Shown here: positions 8,439-20,371 of the stretch, one piece after another
How the letters are laid out: each line of letters begins with the position of its first letter
Numbering within the stretch: the first letter of the stretch is position 1
Assembly: GCF_002914525.1 (NCBI RefSeq)
Contig: NZ_LODW01000049.1
Coordinates: forward strand, 62,001-126,000
Reading direction: 5' to 3'
DNA length: 64,000 nt
DNA from: Rhizobium hidalgonense
GTDB lineage: Bacteria > Pseudomonadota > Alphaproteobacteria > Rhizobiales > Rhizobiaceae
Notes under the pieces: generated by a model
Databases searched by the model: none
Told to the model about the DNA's origin: nothing
The model's input: the letters and a program-made list of their open reading frames with translations, nothing else
Made by a program: the position numbers and the translations under genes

Positions 8439-9311
8439 TCATACGGTCATTTCCTCGAACTGGGCTTTCGCCCATTCGAAGGCTTCGTCGACATAGGCGA
8501 ACTTGACCGCCTGCCAGGCGCAATATTGCTCGACGAAATCCCGCGAAATCCAAAAATGCGTCTTGCGCGGTTCGTCATCCCAGCCGACGGAGCCGCGCTG
8601 CGCCGCCTTTGCCAAAAGCCGCTGCAGATGGGTGCGCGACATCATGAAGTCTGCCGCCAGCGCACGGGTGTCGACGCGGCCGACGGAATACCTCTCCGCA
8701 TCGGTGTTTTCTATATCCATGCGGGCAATGAAGTTGTCGACCACGAGGCCGCCGGCTTCCGTCCAGAGGAACAACGCCACCTGTTCCGGCGGCTCGCGCC
8801 AGGCGGCATCTTCCAGGCAATTGCGGGCAATCCGCGGCTGAACCAGCCGCATCAACAATGGGTTCGCCTGGAAAAACGCTGCCCTTTGACCACCATCAAG
8901 CAGATCGAGTGCGCCGAGATTGCCGAGAATCCAGGCAAACATCGCCTGATGGCTGACATCGGCCGGCTCGAAATGCCGCGGCCGCCGCCGCTCGTCGCCG
9001 GGTGTGTGCACAATGAAGCGGTAGGTAAAAAGTTCTTCGATGAAGGCGAGCACGGTGTTGCGGCTCGCCACTTTATGCGCGGTGATACGTCCGGTCAGCC
9101 GAACGGCGGTAAAACCCGAGGTCGGGTCGCGCGCGTCATATTCCAGATTGAGGGCATAGGCAGTCTGGGTCAGAAGCCAGCGCTGATGCGAGGCCAGCAA
9201 TCGCGCCAGGCGCGGGCCGGCATCGAACATGCCGCGCATCTGCCCAGCCAAAAAGCGGATGCTCAGCAGAAAGGAGCAGTTCCCCACCAATTGCTCCGCC
9301 GTGAATGCCAT
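8439..9311 (-). CDS. Hypothetical protein with possible C-terminal winged-helix region
   Basis: The 290-residue product starts at the ATG at 9311, which has GGAG about 9 nt upstream; a GTG 15 nt further out is less likely. There is no signal peptide or clear membrane span. Residues near 205-240 (VDTRALAADFMMSRTHLQRL, then AAQRGSVGW) look like a helix-turn-helix followed by a wing, with the pattern of a DNA-binding recognition helix. The N-terminal two thirds are helical and unrecognised. A transcriptional regulator is possible but unproven. It is co-oriented with the EamA gene, 245 bp downstream of it. Confidence 0.6.
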   Translation of the reverse strand: MAFTAEQLVGNCSFLLSIRFLAGQMRGMFDAGPRLARLLASHQRWLLTQTAYALNLEYDARDPTSGFTAVRLTGRITAHKVASRNTVLAFIEELFTYRFIVHTPGDERRRPRHFEPADVSHQAMFAWILGNLGALDLLDGGQRAAFFQANPLLMRLVQPRIARNCLEDAAWREPPEQVALFLWTEAGGLVVDNFIARMDIENTDAERYSVGRVDTRALAADFMMSRTHLQRLLAKAAQRGSVGWDDEPRKTHFWISRDFVEQYCAWQAVKFAYVDEAFEWAKAQFEEMTV

Positions 9312-9556
9312 TGCGCTTCTCTCCACCTCCCCTCGCCGGCCGACGATGGAAGCAACGACACCGAGCGCTCCCTTCCGGCATCAGGGCCATTCAGACATGC
9401 ACAGCTTCGAAAAATGATAGTCTCTCATCTTCAACAAACATATTCCGGGAAGCAGCGATATCCCAAGAATTCACCCCTCTTTTCACCCATTGCGAGCAAT
9501 TTTCGAGCCGCGGCAATTCTTCTATTAAATCCTTTCCTATCATCAGTTTGCCGGTA

Positions 9557-10495
9557 TCAGGCTGGCGGCATCGTGGCTTTGCGCGCCTCTCTCTGCTCGA
9601 TGCCCAGTTGACGTTCGCGGTAGATGATGAAGATGCCGGCGGAGACGACGATGAGCGTGCCGATCAGCATGGTCACGCTCGGCACATCGCCGAAGACGAA
9701 ATAGGCGACGATGCCGCCGAGCAGGATCGAGGTGTACTCGAACGGCGCGATGGTGGAGACATCGGCATGGCGGTAGCTTTCAGTCAACAGGATCTGCGCG
9801 ACGCCGCCGCAAAAACCGGCCGCGATCAGATAGAGTGCCGATAACCATGGCAGGACGAGCCAGCCGAACGGCAGGGAGGCCAGCGAGAAGACCGAAGCGG
9901 TGAGCGAGAAATAGAGCACGATCGTCGCCGTCTTCTCCTCCTCGACGAGCCGGCGCACCTGGATCATCGCCATGCCGCCGAGAACGGCAGAGAACAACAC
10001 GCAGAGCGCGCCGACGGCCTGTTCTGCCTCCATGCCGCCGTCGCGAAACAGGGTGAGCTTCGGCCAGGAGACGATGGCGACGCCGACCATGCCGACCAGG
10101 ACGGCGCTCCAGCGATAGATGCGCACGGTCTCACCGAGAAAGACGGCGGCGAAGATAACGGCGACGAGCGGCAGCGCATAGCCGAGAGCGATCGCCTCCG
10201 GCAGCGGCAGATGCAGGAGGCCGTAGAAACCGAAAGCCATCGAGAGAATGCCGATCGTGCCGCGCTTGAGGTGACCGACCGGATTGGCGGTGTAGAAAGC
10301 GGCGCGCAACTGCCCGATATAGGCGAGATAGGCGATGATCGGGAAGAGCGCGAAGAAGGATCGGCAGAAAGTGACCTGACCCGGCGGGATGTCCGAGCCC
10401 GCCAGCTTGATGAAGGTCTGCATGGCCAGGAAGACCACGACCGACGAGACTTTCAGCGCAATGCCTCTCATCGGGTTTTTGAGAACCGCGTGCAT
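9557..10495 (-). CDS. EamA-family (DMT superfamily) transporter
   Basis: A 312-residue polytopic membrane protein with about ten hydrophobic helices arranged as two EamA repeats (first from about residue 10, second from about 155). Family features include PPGQVTFCRSFFALFPII near the first repeat and PFEYTSILLGGIVAYFVFG near the end of the second. DMT carriers export amino acids, nucleotide-linked compounds or drugs; the substrate is not inferable. The ATG at 10495 begins MHAVLKNPMRGIALK; the frame could extend 35 codons upstream, but that is Arg/Ser-rich and unlike the family. The last residues are basic and cytoplasmic. Confidence 0.88.
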   Translation of the reverse strand: MHAVLKNPMRGIALKVSSVVVFLAMQTFIKLAGSDIPPGQVTFCRSFFALFPIIAYLAYIGQLRAAFYTANPVGHLKRGTIGILSMAFGFYGLLHLPLPEAIALGYALPLVAVIFAAVFLGETVRIYRWSAVLVGMVGVAIVSWPKLTLFRDGGMEAEQAVGALCVLFSAVLGGMAMIQVRRLVEEEKTATIVLYFSLTASVFSLASLPFGWLVLPWLSALYLIAAGFCGGVAQILLTESYRHADVSTIAPFEYTSILLGGIVAYFVFGDVPSVTMLIGTLIVVSAGIFIIYRERQLGIEQREARKATMPPA

Positions 10496-10835
10496 GATCC
10501 TGGCTCTTGATACTGACTTACAGGTACGGGAAGACGCGTTCGACTCGGGAACGCAGGGATGACGTCCTCCATCGTAGCGAAAGAAAATCCCGAGTGGCAA
10601 AAAATCGCAAGCAGCGCGGAAAAATCGGGAAATTGCTTCCCACCGCAGGCCGAGGATGCGGCGTGCTTGCGCCAGCGTCGAATTTTTCCTGTTTCAAACC
10701 AATTCCCCTAAAATGTTCGCCTGGGACCGCCCGGCGTTAACCAATTGAAAACCATAGGCACGCATCGTTTTGTATGACTAATTCCGAAATTTCGTTCGTC
10801 AGCAGACGATTGCCCGCCCCTTCCAGGACCATTTG
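10496..10835. other. 340-bp intergenic region without a gene
   Basis: This is the divergent gap between the EamA gene and the chemoreceptor-like gene. I see no protein-like frame and no long palindrome; one weak stem (GGGAA/TTCCC near 10630) and an AT-richer stretch at 10735-10800 are present. It probably holds the promoters for both genes. Confidence 0.5.
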
Positions 10836-11942
10836 ATGAAGCCGCTCAGCGCAGAAACCATTGCCGAGTCGCAGAATGCGACCCCGCGCTCGATGCGCGT
10901 CGTCACCGACGGCATCAGCACCGATCTCGAGCGCTTCAGCGCCGACAACACCCATATCGTCAAGCAGATCAAGCTGCTCGCCATCAATGCGCTGATCGAG
11001 GCGGCACGCGCCGGCGAGACCGGCAAGGGCTTTGCGGTCGTTGCCAATGAGGTGCAGCGGCTGGCGCAGATCGCAACCGACATCACCGGCAGGTTCGAGA
11101 GCAACGTGCTCGGCCGCATCGGCCTCAGCCGCGCCATGGCGGATTCGCTGGTCGAGGAGATGGAAGGCGTTCGCCTCACCGATCTGGCGCAGACGCTGGT
11201 GCAGCTTATTGTCCGCAACCTCTTCGAGCGGACCGCCGATGTGCGCTGGTGGGCGACCGACCCGGCACTCTGGCAGGCGCTTGAGAATCCAGATCGGGAA
11301 ACCATCGCCTATGCGGCGGAGCGTCTCGGCGCCATCAATCGCTTCTACACGGTCTATCTCGATCTCGTCATGACCGATCTTTCGGGCAAGGTGATCGCGT
11401 CGGCCAATCCCAAGTTCCAGCGCAAGATCATGGGGACAAGCCTTGCCGGCGATCCGTGGTTCCGCGTGGCGTCGGCGTGCTCCTCCGGTGACGCCTACAG
11501 TGTCGACGAGGTCAAGGCGAGCGCGCTCCACGACAACAGGCATGCGCTCGTCTATGCCACAGGCATCCGCGAAGGCGGCAAGATCGACGGACGGCTGATC
11601 GGCACGCTCGGCGTCTATTTCGACTGGCAGAACCAGGGCCAGGCGATCGTCGAGAAAGAGGCGAACCTGCCGCCGCAACTGGCGGAGAAAACGACGGTCA
11701 TGCTGCTCGACGGCAAGAGCCGGGTCATCGCCACCACCAATCCCGCCCTGCTGTTTTCCCATTTCGCCCTCGCCAACCCGTCCGGCCGGGCCAAGGGCAG
11801 CTATTACGACAATAGCGGCTCGATCGTCGCCTTCGCGCGCACCCTCGGCTACGAGGATTACGACGGGCTCGGCTGGTACGGCGTCGTCGTCCAGCGGACG
11901 GAAAATGACGCGACGATCAAAGCGGCGCTCAATCTGAAATAG
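10836..11942 (+). CDS. Soluble chemoreceptor-like protein, N-terminal MCP tip and C-terminal Cache-like domain
   Basis: In this 368-residue protein the highly conserved methyl-accepting signalling tip ([20 protein letters not shown], about 46-65, followed by [12 protein letters not shown]) lies at the N-terminus. A domain of about 250 residues with Cache/PAS-like features follows ([20 protein letters not shown]; later [19 protein letters not shown]). There is no transmembrane helix or signal peptide, so it should be cytosolic. Usual receptors have sensor first and tip last, so the order is reversed and the coiled-coil arms are very short. The start is the ATG at 10836 with AGGA 8 nt upstream. 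It should interact with CheW/CheA-type proteins if functional, but none are encoded here. Confidence 0.8.
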   Translation: MKPLSAETIAESQNATPRSMRVVTDGISTDLERFSADNTHIVKQIKLLAINALIEAARAGETGKGFAVVANEVQRLAQIATDITGRFESNVLGRIGLSRAMADSLVEEMEGVRLTDLAQTLVQLIVRNLFERTADVRWWATDPALWQALENPDRETIAYAAERLGAINRFYTVYLDLVMTDLSGKVIASANPKFQRKIMGTSLAGDPWFRVASACSSGDAYSVDEVKASALHDNRHALVYATGIREGGKIDGRLIGTLGVYFDWQNQGQAIVEKEANLPPQLAEKTTVMLLDGKSRVIATTNPALLFSHFALANPSGRAKGSYYDNSGSIVAFARTLGYEDYDGLGWYGVVVQRTENDATIKAALNLK

Positions 11943-11988
11943 TGCTGTCCGGCGGGCAGCGGCGCTCATCCGCGCCAAACAGGATATT

Positions 11989-12017
11989 TTGCCCGCGAAC
12001 TTGGTGTTCGCGGGCAA
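11989..12017 (+). terminator. Strong intrinsic terminator after the chemoreceptor-like gene
   Basis: A perfect 12-bp stem (TTGCCCGCGAAC with GTTCGCGGGCAA) and a TTGGT loop are followed by TTTGCTTTAAGTTT. It lies 46 nt after the stop codon and is the clearest rho-independent terminator in the window. Confidence 0.85.
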
Positions 12018-12129
12018 TTTGCTTTAAGTTTAGTTCAGACTTTAATGTAATCATGCCCGGCAAATTTATGGCAGAGTGCGCCCGCCTCTGTATTCCGCGG
12101 TTGTCAAATAACGGTCTTCAGGAAACACC

Positions 12130-14778
12130 ATGCGAACAGATACCGGCCAGGTCATTCATCTGGCAGATTACCGTCCCACCGACTTCGTGCTGGAACGCGT
12201 GGACCTGACCTTCGAACTCGACCCGACGGAGACAAAGGTCGAGGCACGGCTGATCTTTCATCGCCGCCCGGGCGCCGATCCGGCAGCGCCAATCGTGCTC
12301 GACGGCGACGAGTTGACGTTGTCGGGGCTGCTCTTGGACCAGGTGGAGCTCGACCCTTCGCGCTATGACGCAACAGCGGAAAGCCTGACGGTGCGCGACC
12401 TGCCGGAAAGCGCGCCTTTCGAGCTGACGATCACCACGGTCATCAACCCCGAAGCCAACACCCAGCTGATGGGGCTGTACCGCACCGGCGGCATTTATTG
12501 CACGCAATGCGAGGCGGAAGGCTTCCGCCGAATCACCTATTTCCCCGATCGTCCCGACGTGCTTGCGCCGTTCACGGTCAACATCATCGCCGACAAGGAC
12601 GCCAACCCGCTGCTCTTGTCGAACGGCAATTTCCTCGGCGGCGCCGGCTACGGCCCCGGCAAACATTTCGCCGCCTGGTTCGACCCGCATCCGAAGCCGA
12701 GCTATCTCTTCGCGCTCGTTGCCGGCGATCTCGGCGTCGTCGAAGACACATTCACCACCATGTCGGGCCGCGAAGTGGTACTGAAGATCTATGTCGAGCA
12801 CGGCAAGGAGCCGCGCGCGGCCTATGCGATGGACGCGCTGAAACGCTCGATGAAATGGGATGAAGAGAGGTTCGGACGCGAATACGATCTCGACATCTTC
12901 ATGATCGTCGCCGTCTCCGACTTCAACATGGGAGCGATGGAGAACAAGGGCCTCAACGTCTTCAACGACAAATACGTCCTTGCCGATCCGGAACTCGCGA
13001 CCGATGCCGACTATGCCAATATCGAAACGATCATCGCGCATGAATATTTCCACAACTGGACCGGCAACCGCATCACTTGCCGCGACTGGTTCCAGCTCTG
13101 CCTCAAAGAAGGCCTGACGGTCTATCGCGACCACGAATTCTCGTCCGACCAGCGCTCGCGCCCGGTCAAACGCATCGCCGAGGTGCGTCACCTGAAATCG
13201 GAGCAGTTCCCGGAAGATGGCGGCCCGCTCGCGCATCCGGTGCGACCGACGACCTATCGCGAGATCAACAATTTCTACACGACGACGGTCTACGAAAAGG
13301 GCAGCGAAGTCACGCGCATGATCGCGACGCTGCTCGGCAAGGACGGCTTCAAGAAGGGCATGGACCTCTATTTCGATCGCCATGACGGCCAGGCCGTAAC
13401 GATCGAGGATTTCGTCAAATGCTTCGAGGATACGAGCGGCCGCGACCTCACGCAATTTTCGCTGTGGTACCATCAGGCCGGCACGCCGCTCGTCACCGCA
13501 TCGGGTAGCTATGATGCGGCCGCCGGCAGCTTCACCCTGTCGCTCGAGCAGATGACGCCTGCCACGCCCGGCCAGCCGAGCAAGGAGCCGATGCATATTC
13601 CGCTCAGCCTGGCGCTCTTCGGCGAAAACGGCGGCAAGCTCGAGCCAAGCTCGGTCGATGGCGCCGAATATGCCGGCGAGGTGCTGCATCTGACCGGCCG
13701 CACGCAGACGGTGGTGTTCCACGGCATTGGCTCGCGTCCGGTCGTTTCGATCAACCGCAGCTTCTCGGCGCCGATCAACCTGCATTTCGATCAGAGCCCG
13801 GCCGATCTCGCCCACCTCGCCCGCCATGAGACCGATCACTTCGCCCGCTGGCAGGCGCTCACCGATCTGGCGCTGCCGAACCTGCTGAAAGCCGCCCGCG
13901 ACGCCCGCGAGGGCAAGCCCGTCGTCTGCGAGGCGACCTTCGTCGAGACGCTGATTGCGGCCGCCGCCGACGACAGCCTCGAGCCGGCCTTCCGCGCCCA
14001 GGCCCTAGCGCTGCCGAGCGAATCCGATATTGCCCGCGAACTCGGCGGCAATAACGATCCGGATGCCATTCATGCCGGCCGGCAGGCGATCTTGAAGCAG
14101 ATCGCCGATGCCGGAAAGGATGTTTTTGCCGGCCTTTACGCAGCGATGACGACGTCGGGCGATTTCAGCCCGGATGCGAAAAGCGCCGGTCTCAGAGCGC
14201 TGCGCAATACGGCGCTGACCTATCTCTCGCATGCCGAACAGACGCCGGCCCGCGCCAAGGCGGCCTTCGACGCGGCCAACAACATGACCGATCTTAGCCA
14301 TGCGCTGACGATCCTCGCTCATCGTTTCCCCGACAGCGCCGAGACCAGCGAGGCGTTGGCAGGCTTCCGCGACCGTTTCGCGGAAAATGCCCTCGTCATC
14401 GACAAATGGTTTGCAATCCAGGCCGGCATTCCCGGTGCAAAAACCCTGGAACGGGTCCGCACCCTGATGGACGATCCGCTGTTCAAGCGGACCAATCCGA
14501 ACCGGATGCGGTCGCTGGTCGGCACCTTCGCCTTTGCCAATCCGACCGGCTTCGGCCGCGCCGACGGCGAAGGCTATCGTTTCCTCGCCCGTCAGATCCT
14601 CGATATCGACGAGCGCAACCCGCAGCTTGCCGCCCGCATTCTGACTTCGATGCGCTCCTGGCGCTCACTCGAACCGGCGCGCGCCGAGCTCGCCCGCGCG
14701 GCGCTGACTGAGATCGAACAGGCTGCTGCTCTTTCGACCGACGTGCGCGACATCGTCGAGCGCACGCTCAAGGGGTGA
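12130..14778 (+). CDS. pepN: Aminopeptidase N (M1 family zinc metallopeptidase)
   Basis: This 882-residue protein matches the E. coli-type PepN in length and order. The exopeptidase signature GAMENKG is at 268-274. The zinc site is H304-E305-x-x-H308 within HEYFHNWTGNR, with E327 as third ligand. Family regions DUF3458-like (from about 445) and a C-terminal helical domain follow. The enzyme removes N-terminal residues from peptides in the cytosol and serves peptide recycling. AGGA precedes the ATG at 12130 at good spacing. It is transcribed alone, between the upstream terminator and the PAS kinase. Confidence 0.97.
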   Translation: MRTDTGQVIHLADYRPTDFVLERVDLTFELDPTETKVEARLIFHRRPGADPAAPIVLDGDELTLSGLLLDQVELDPSRYDATAESLTVRDLPESAPFELTITTVINPEANTQLMGLYRTGGIYCTQCEAEGFRRITYFPDRPDVLAPFTVNIIADKDANPLLLSNGNFLGGAGYGPGKHFAAWFDPHPKPSYLFALVAGDLGVVEDTFTTMSGREVVLKIYVEHGKEPRAAYAMDALKRSMKWDEERFGREYDLDIFMIVAVSDFNMGAMENKGLNVFNDKYVLADPELATDADYANIETIIAHEYFHNWTGNRITCRDWFQLCLKEGLTVYRDHEFSSDQRSRPVKRIAEVRHLKSEQFPEDGGPLAHPVRPTTYREINNFYTTTVYEKGSEVTRMIATLLGKDGFKKGMDLYFDRHDGQAVTIEDFVKCFEDTSGRDLTQFSLWYHQAGTPLVTASGSYDAAAGSFTLSLEQMTPATPGQPSKEPMHIPLSLALFGENGGKLEPSSVDGAEYAGEVLHLTGRTQTVVFHGIGSRPVVSINRSFSAPINLHFDQSPADLAHLARHETDHFARWQALTDLALPNLLKAARDAREGKPVVCEATFVETLIAAAADDSLEPAFRAQALALPSESDIARELGGNNDPDAIHAGRQAILKQIADAGKDVFAGLYAAMTTSGDFSPDAKSAGLRALRNTALTYLSHAEQTPARAKAAFDAANNMTDLSHALTILAHRFPDSAETSEALAGFRDRFAENALVIDKWFAIQAGIPGAKTLERVRTLMDDPLFKRTNPNRMRSLVGTFAFANPTGFGRADGEGYRFLARQILDIDERNPQLAARILTSMRSWRSLEPARAELARAALTEIEQAAALSTDVRDIVERTLKG

Positions 14779-14824
14779 TTTGCTTCGGCGGGCCGCTGCG
14801 AAAGACGCGGCGGCTCATTTCCGC

Positions 14825-14840
14825 GGCGATTCGAATCGCC
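14825..14840. repeat. 16-bp perfect palindrome downstream of pepN
   Basis: GGCGATTCGAATCGCC is a self-complementary 16-mer 47 nt after the pepN stop. It could be a loop-less hairpin at the pepN 3' end or an operator for the following kinase gene. The TTCGAAT core resembles a tRNA T-loop by chance; no tRNA body surrounds it. Confidence 0.4.
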
Positions 14841-14864
14841 TGAAAAACGCGAAATTATAAATAG

Positions 14865-14879
14865 TTAACGGATTTTTAC
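14865..14879 (+). promoter_or_regulatory. CtrA-like motif upstream of the PAS kinase
   Basis: TTAA-N7-TTAC matches the alphaproteobacterial CtrA consensus TTAA-N7-TTAAC in all but one fixed position. It lies about 92 bp before the kinase start in an AT-rich stretch. One mismatch and the lack of a second site keep this tentative. Confidence 0.2.
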
Positions 14880-14970
14880 CTTTGCCTCTGGACAAGGCGA
14901 ATCACCCATGATTCTCTAGATCAGGTTCGAGCGAGCGGCGCGCGAATCACACGAGGGACAAGGCGAAGAG

Positions 14971-17276
<2,306 letters not shown>

Positions 17277-17280
<4 letters not shown>

Positions 17281-20234
17281 GCCTTCACGACATTCAAAAA
17301 TATTTTGCGCACTGCTTTCGAAAGCCGCTTCAGCTCCCCCTCCAACGTCCTGATGTCAGGGTAGTCGCCGGCACGGCAGACGAGTTCGATGAGGCCGGCC
17401 GGGGCGTCGTCCGGATCGAAGAGGCCGTCGATAGAGAGGCGGATCAATTGCGACAGGCCGGTATAAAGGGCGAAGGCTTCGAGGCAGATGTCGAGATCGG
17501 CGGTCGCCATCAGCCGGTCGCCAAGCACCTTCAGCGCCTCGCCGGTGCTTTTTCCGTTCACGGCCATGCCGACGCCCTTGGTCGGGGCGATCAGCGCCAG
17601 ATACTGGGCGATGAATTCGAGGTCGATGACGCCGCCGGGGATCAGTTTTAAATCCCATGGGCCGGAGGACGGCTTTTCCTTGTCGATCAGTTCGCGCATT
17701 TCGGTGACGTCATGTGCCACCTTGGCGATGTCGCGATCGGCCGACAGCACCTCACGGATGATGTGTTCGGCCTCTGCAATCAGACTGTCATCGCCTGAAA
17801 TCAGCCGGGCGCGGCTGAGCGCCATATGCTCCCAGGTCCATGCTTCCTGGCGCTGGTATTTGCCGAAGGCATTGATGCGGGTGGCGACCGGCCCCTTGTT
17901 GCCGGAGGGACGCAGCCGCATATCGACCTCATAGAGCACGCCTTCGGCGGTCGGCGCCGACAGGGCGGCGATCAGGCGCTGGGTAATGCGGGTGAAATAA
18001 CGCGTCGCGTCGAGCGGTTTCGGGCCATCGGATTCGGAGGCCGCGTCGTCATAATCATAGAGCAGGATCAGATCGATGTCGGAACCGGCCGTCAACTCGA
18101 AGCTGCCAAGTTTTCCCATGCCAGCAACGGCGATGCGCCCGCCCGGATAATCGCCATGCGCGGCCCGCATTTCGCTCACCACCGCCTGGAGTGCCGCCGC
18201 GATGATGAGGTCGGCGAGATGGGTAAAGGCGCGTGCAGCCATATCCCCATTGATTGCGCCGGTCAGCAAGCGGATACCGATCAGGAAGCGCTGCTCGGCG
18301 GCGAAGATGCGCAGACGGTCGAGGACCTCCTCATAGTGACGCGCCTGGGCAAGCGAGGCTTTCAGCCGTTCGCCGAGATAATCGCGCGTCGGCAATTCGG
18401 CCATCAGGCCGGGATCGAGCATGCCGTCGAAGACATGCGGCCTCGCGGCGATCACCTCGGCAAGGCGAGGTGCCGAAGACATGATGTTGACGATCAGCGA
18501 TAAGAGGGCCGGATTGCTGCCGAGCAGCGAAAAGAGCTGGATGCCGGCGGGCAGGCCCGAGATGAAGCTGTCAAAACGCAGCAGCGCCTCGTCGGCGCGC
18601 TTGCTTTCGCCGAAAACGCGCAGGAGTTCCGGCGCCAACTCCGTCAGCCTTTCGCGCGCCTCGACCGATTGCGTTGCCCGGTAGCGGCCATAATGCCAGG
18701 TGCGGATGATGCGGGAAATATCGGAGGGCCTGGTGAAACCGAGCTTCTTCAGCGTCTCCAGCGTATCGGGATCGTCACCCTGGCCGGTGAAGACGAGGTT
18801 GCCGGTGCCGGTGGAAAGCTTGCTTTCCTGTTCGAATAGGTGGGCATAACGGCGCTCGACCGTCTTCAGCACGCCGACCAGCCGTTCGGCGAAGCTCGGC
18901 GTATCGGTAAAGCCCATCATGAAGGCGATGCGCTTCAGGTCGGCATCGGTCTCCGGCAGCAGGTGGGTCTGTTCGTCGCGCACCATCTGGATGCGATGCT
19001 CGACATCGCGCAGGAACCAATAAGCCTCGGTCAGTTCGTCACGGGTCGCCGCGTCGATCCATTTCGCCTTGGTGAGTTCACCAAGCGTTTCTTCCGTCGC
19101 CCGGCCGCGCAGGGCCGGCATGCGGCCGCCGGCGATCAGCTGCTGCGTCTGGACGAAGAATTCGATCTCGCGGATGCCGCCGCGGCCGAGCTTGACGTTA
19201 TGGCCTTTGACGGCGATTGCGCCGTGGCCCTTATGCGCGTGGATCTGCCGCTTGATCGAATGAATATCGGATATCGCCGCGTAATCGAGATATTTGCGGA
19301 AGACGAAAGGGGAAAGGCCGCGCAGGAATTCGCCGCCCGCCGCAAGGTCGCCGGCAACGGCGCGCGCCTTGATGAAGGCCGCCCGTTCCCAGTTCTGGCC
19401 CCTGCCCTCGTAATAGATCATTGCCGCTTCGACCGGGATCGCCAGCGGCGTCGAACCGGGATCCGGGCGCAATCTCAGATCGGTGCGGAAGACGTAGCCG
19501 TCGGCGGTGCGCTCCTGCAGGATGCGCACCAGCCGGCGCATCATCCGGGGAAAGATCTCGATCGCGTCATCGGGGTCGGGCACGATGCCGGCTTCTTCGT
19601 CGAAGAAGACGACGAGATCGATATCGGAGGAATAGTTGAGCTCGCAGGCGCCGAGTTTGCCCATGCCGAGCACGATCAGCCCGGAACCGTCGCTGGGAGC
19701 CGCCGGATTGCGCAGCTTGAGCTTTCCGCTCTCATGCGCCGCAAGCAGCAGATGGTCGATCGCCGCGGCAACCGAAGCCTCGGCAAGCTCGCTCAGCCAG
19801 GCTGTCGTCGCCCGCCCGTCAAAGATGCGCGCGAGATCGGCGAGCGCGACGAGGAAAGCGACCTTGCGCTTGATGATGCGCAGCCTGGTCATCACCGCCG
19901 ATTCCGCCGGCGCGGCCCCCTCGCCGTCCGGCCGCCAGCTGCCGCGCGCCTCGGCAACCAGCGCCTCGATCTGCGGCTCCAGCGGCTCAGTGATAGCCCC
20001 GGCGAGAACGGCGGGATCGAGATTGGCGATTTCGCGCAAATAGGGCGACAGCGTCAGCGCCGCCGCGATAAAATCGCGCAGCGGGCCTTCCGTGTTCAGC
20101 ATCGCAGCCACCGACGGCTCGCTTTTGCCGGCTTCCTGAAGGTCGGCGAGCGCCAGCTTCAATTCGGTCTGGTTCAAGGGGCGCAGCAGTCCTTCGGCCA
20201 CATCCGTCAGACCATGCGTCGATTTCGTCAGCAT
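17277..20234 (-). CDS. glnE: Bifunctional glutamine-synthetase adenylyltransferase/deadenylase
   Basis: At 985 residues this is full length for GlnE, which attaches AMP to glutamine synthetase and removes it in response to PII and glutamine. Both nucleotidyltransferase domains keep their metal-binding pair: GMGKLGACELNYSSDIDLVV with D204 and D206 in the N-terminal (deadenylylating) half, and GMGKLGSFELTAGSDIDLIL with D719 and D721 in the C-terminal (adenylylating) half. The ATG at 20234 has GGGAGAG just upstream. It is co-oriented with the two-component pair (137 bp gap) and convergent with the PAS kinase. Confidence 0.97.
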
Positions 20235-20371
20235 GCGCTCTCCCTGGCTTTTGAGCGGAAGAAAACGGCCGCATGGAATCGCGAACCGCCTGCTTCGATC
20301 GGCATTAAACTAGGGTCTCGGCGGCAAACCGCCAATACGCGATTCAGCGGATCGCAATTCGGCAGCAGAGT

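Noticed and set aside
14825..14840. TTCGAAT core resembling a tRNA T-loop
   Set aside because: It is the centre of a 16-bp palindrome; no acceptor, D or anticodon arms surround it. No tRNA was found anywhere in the window.
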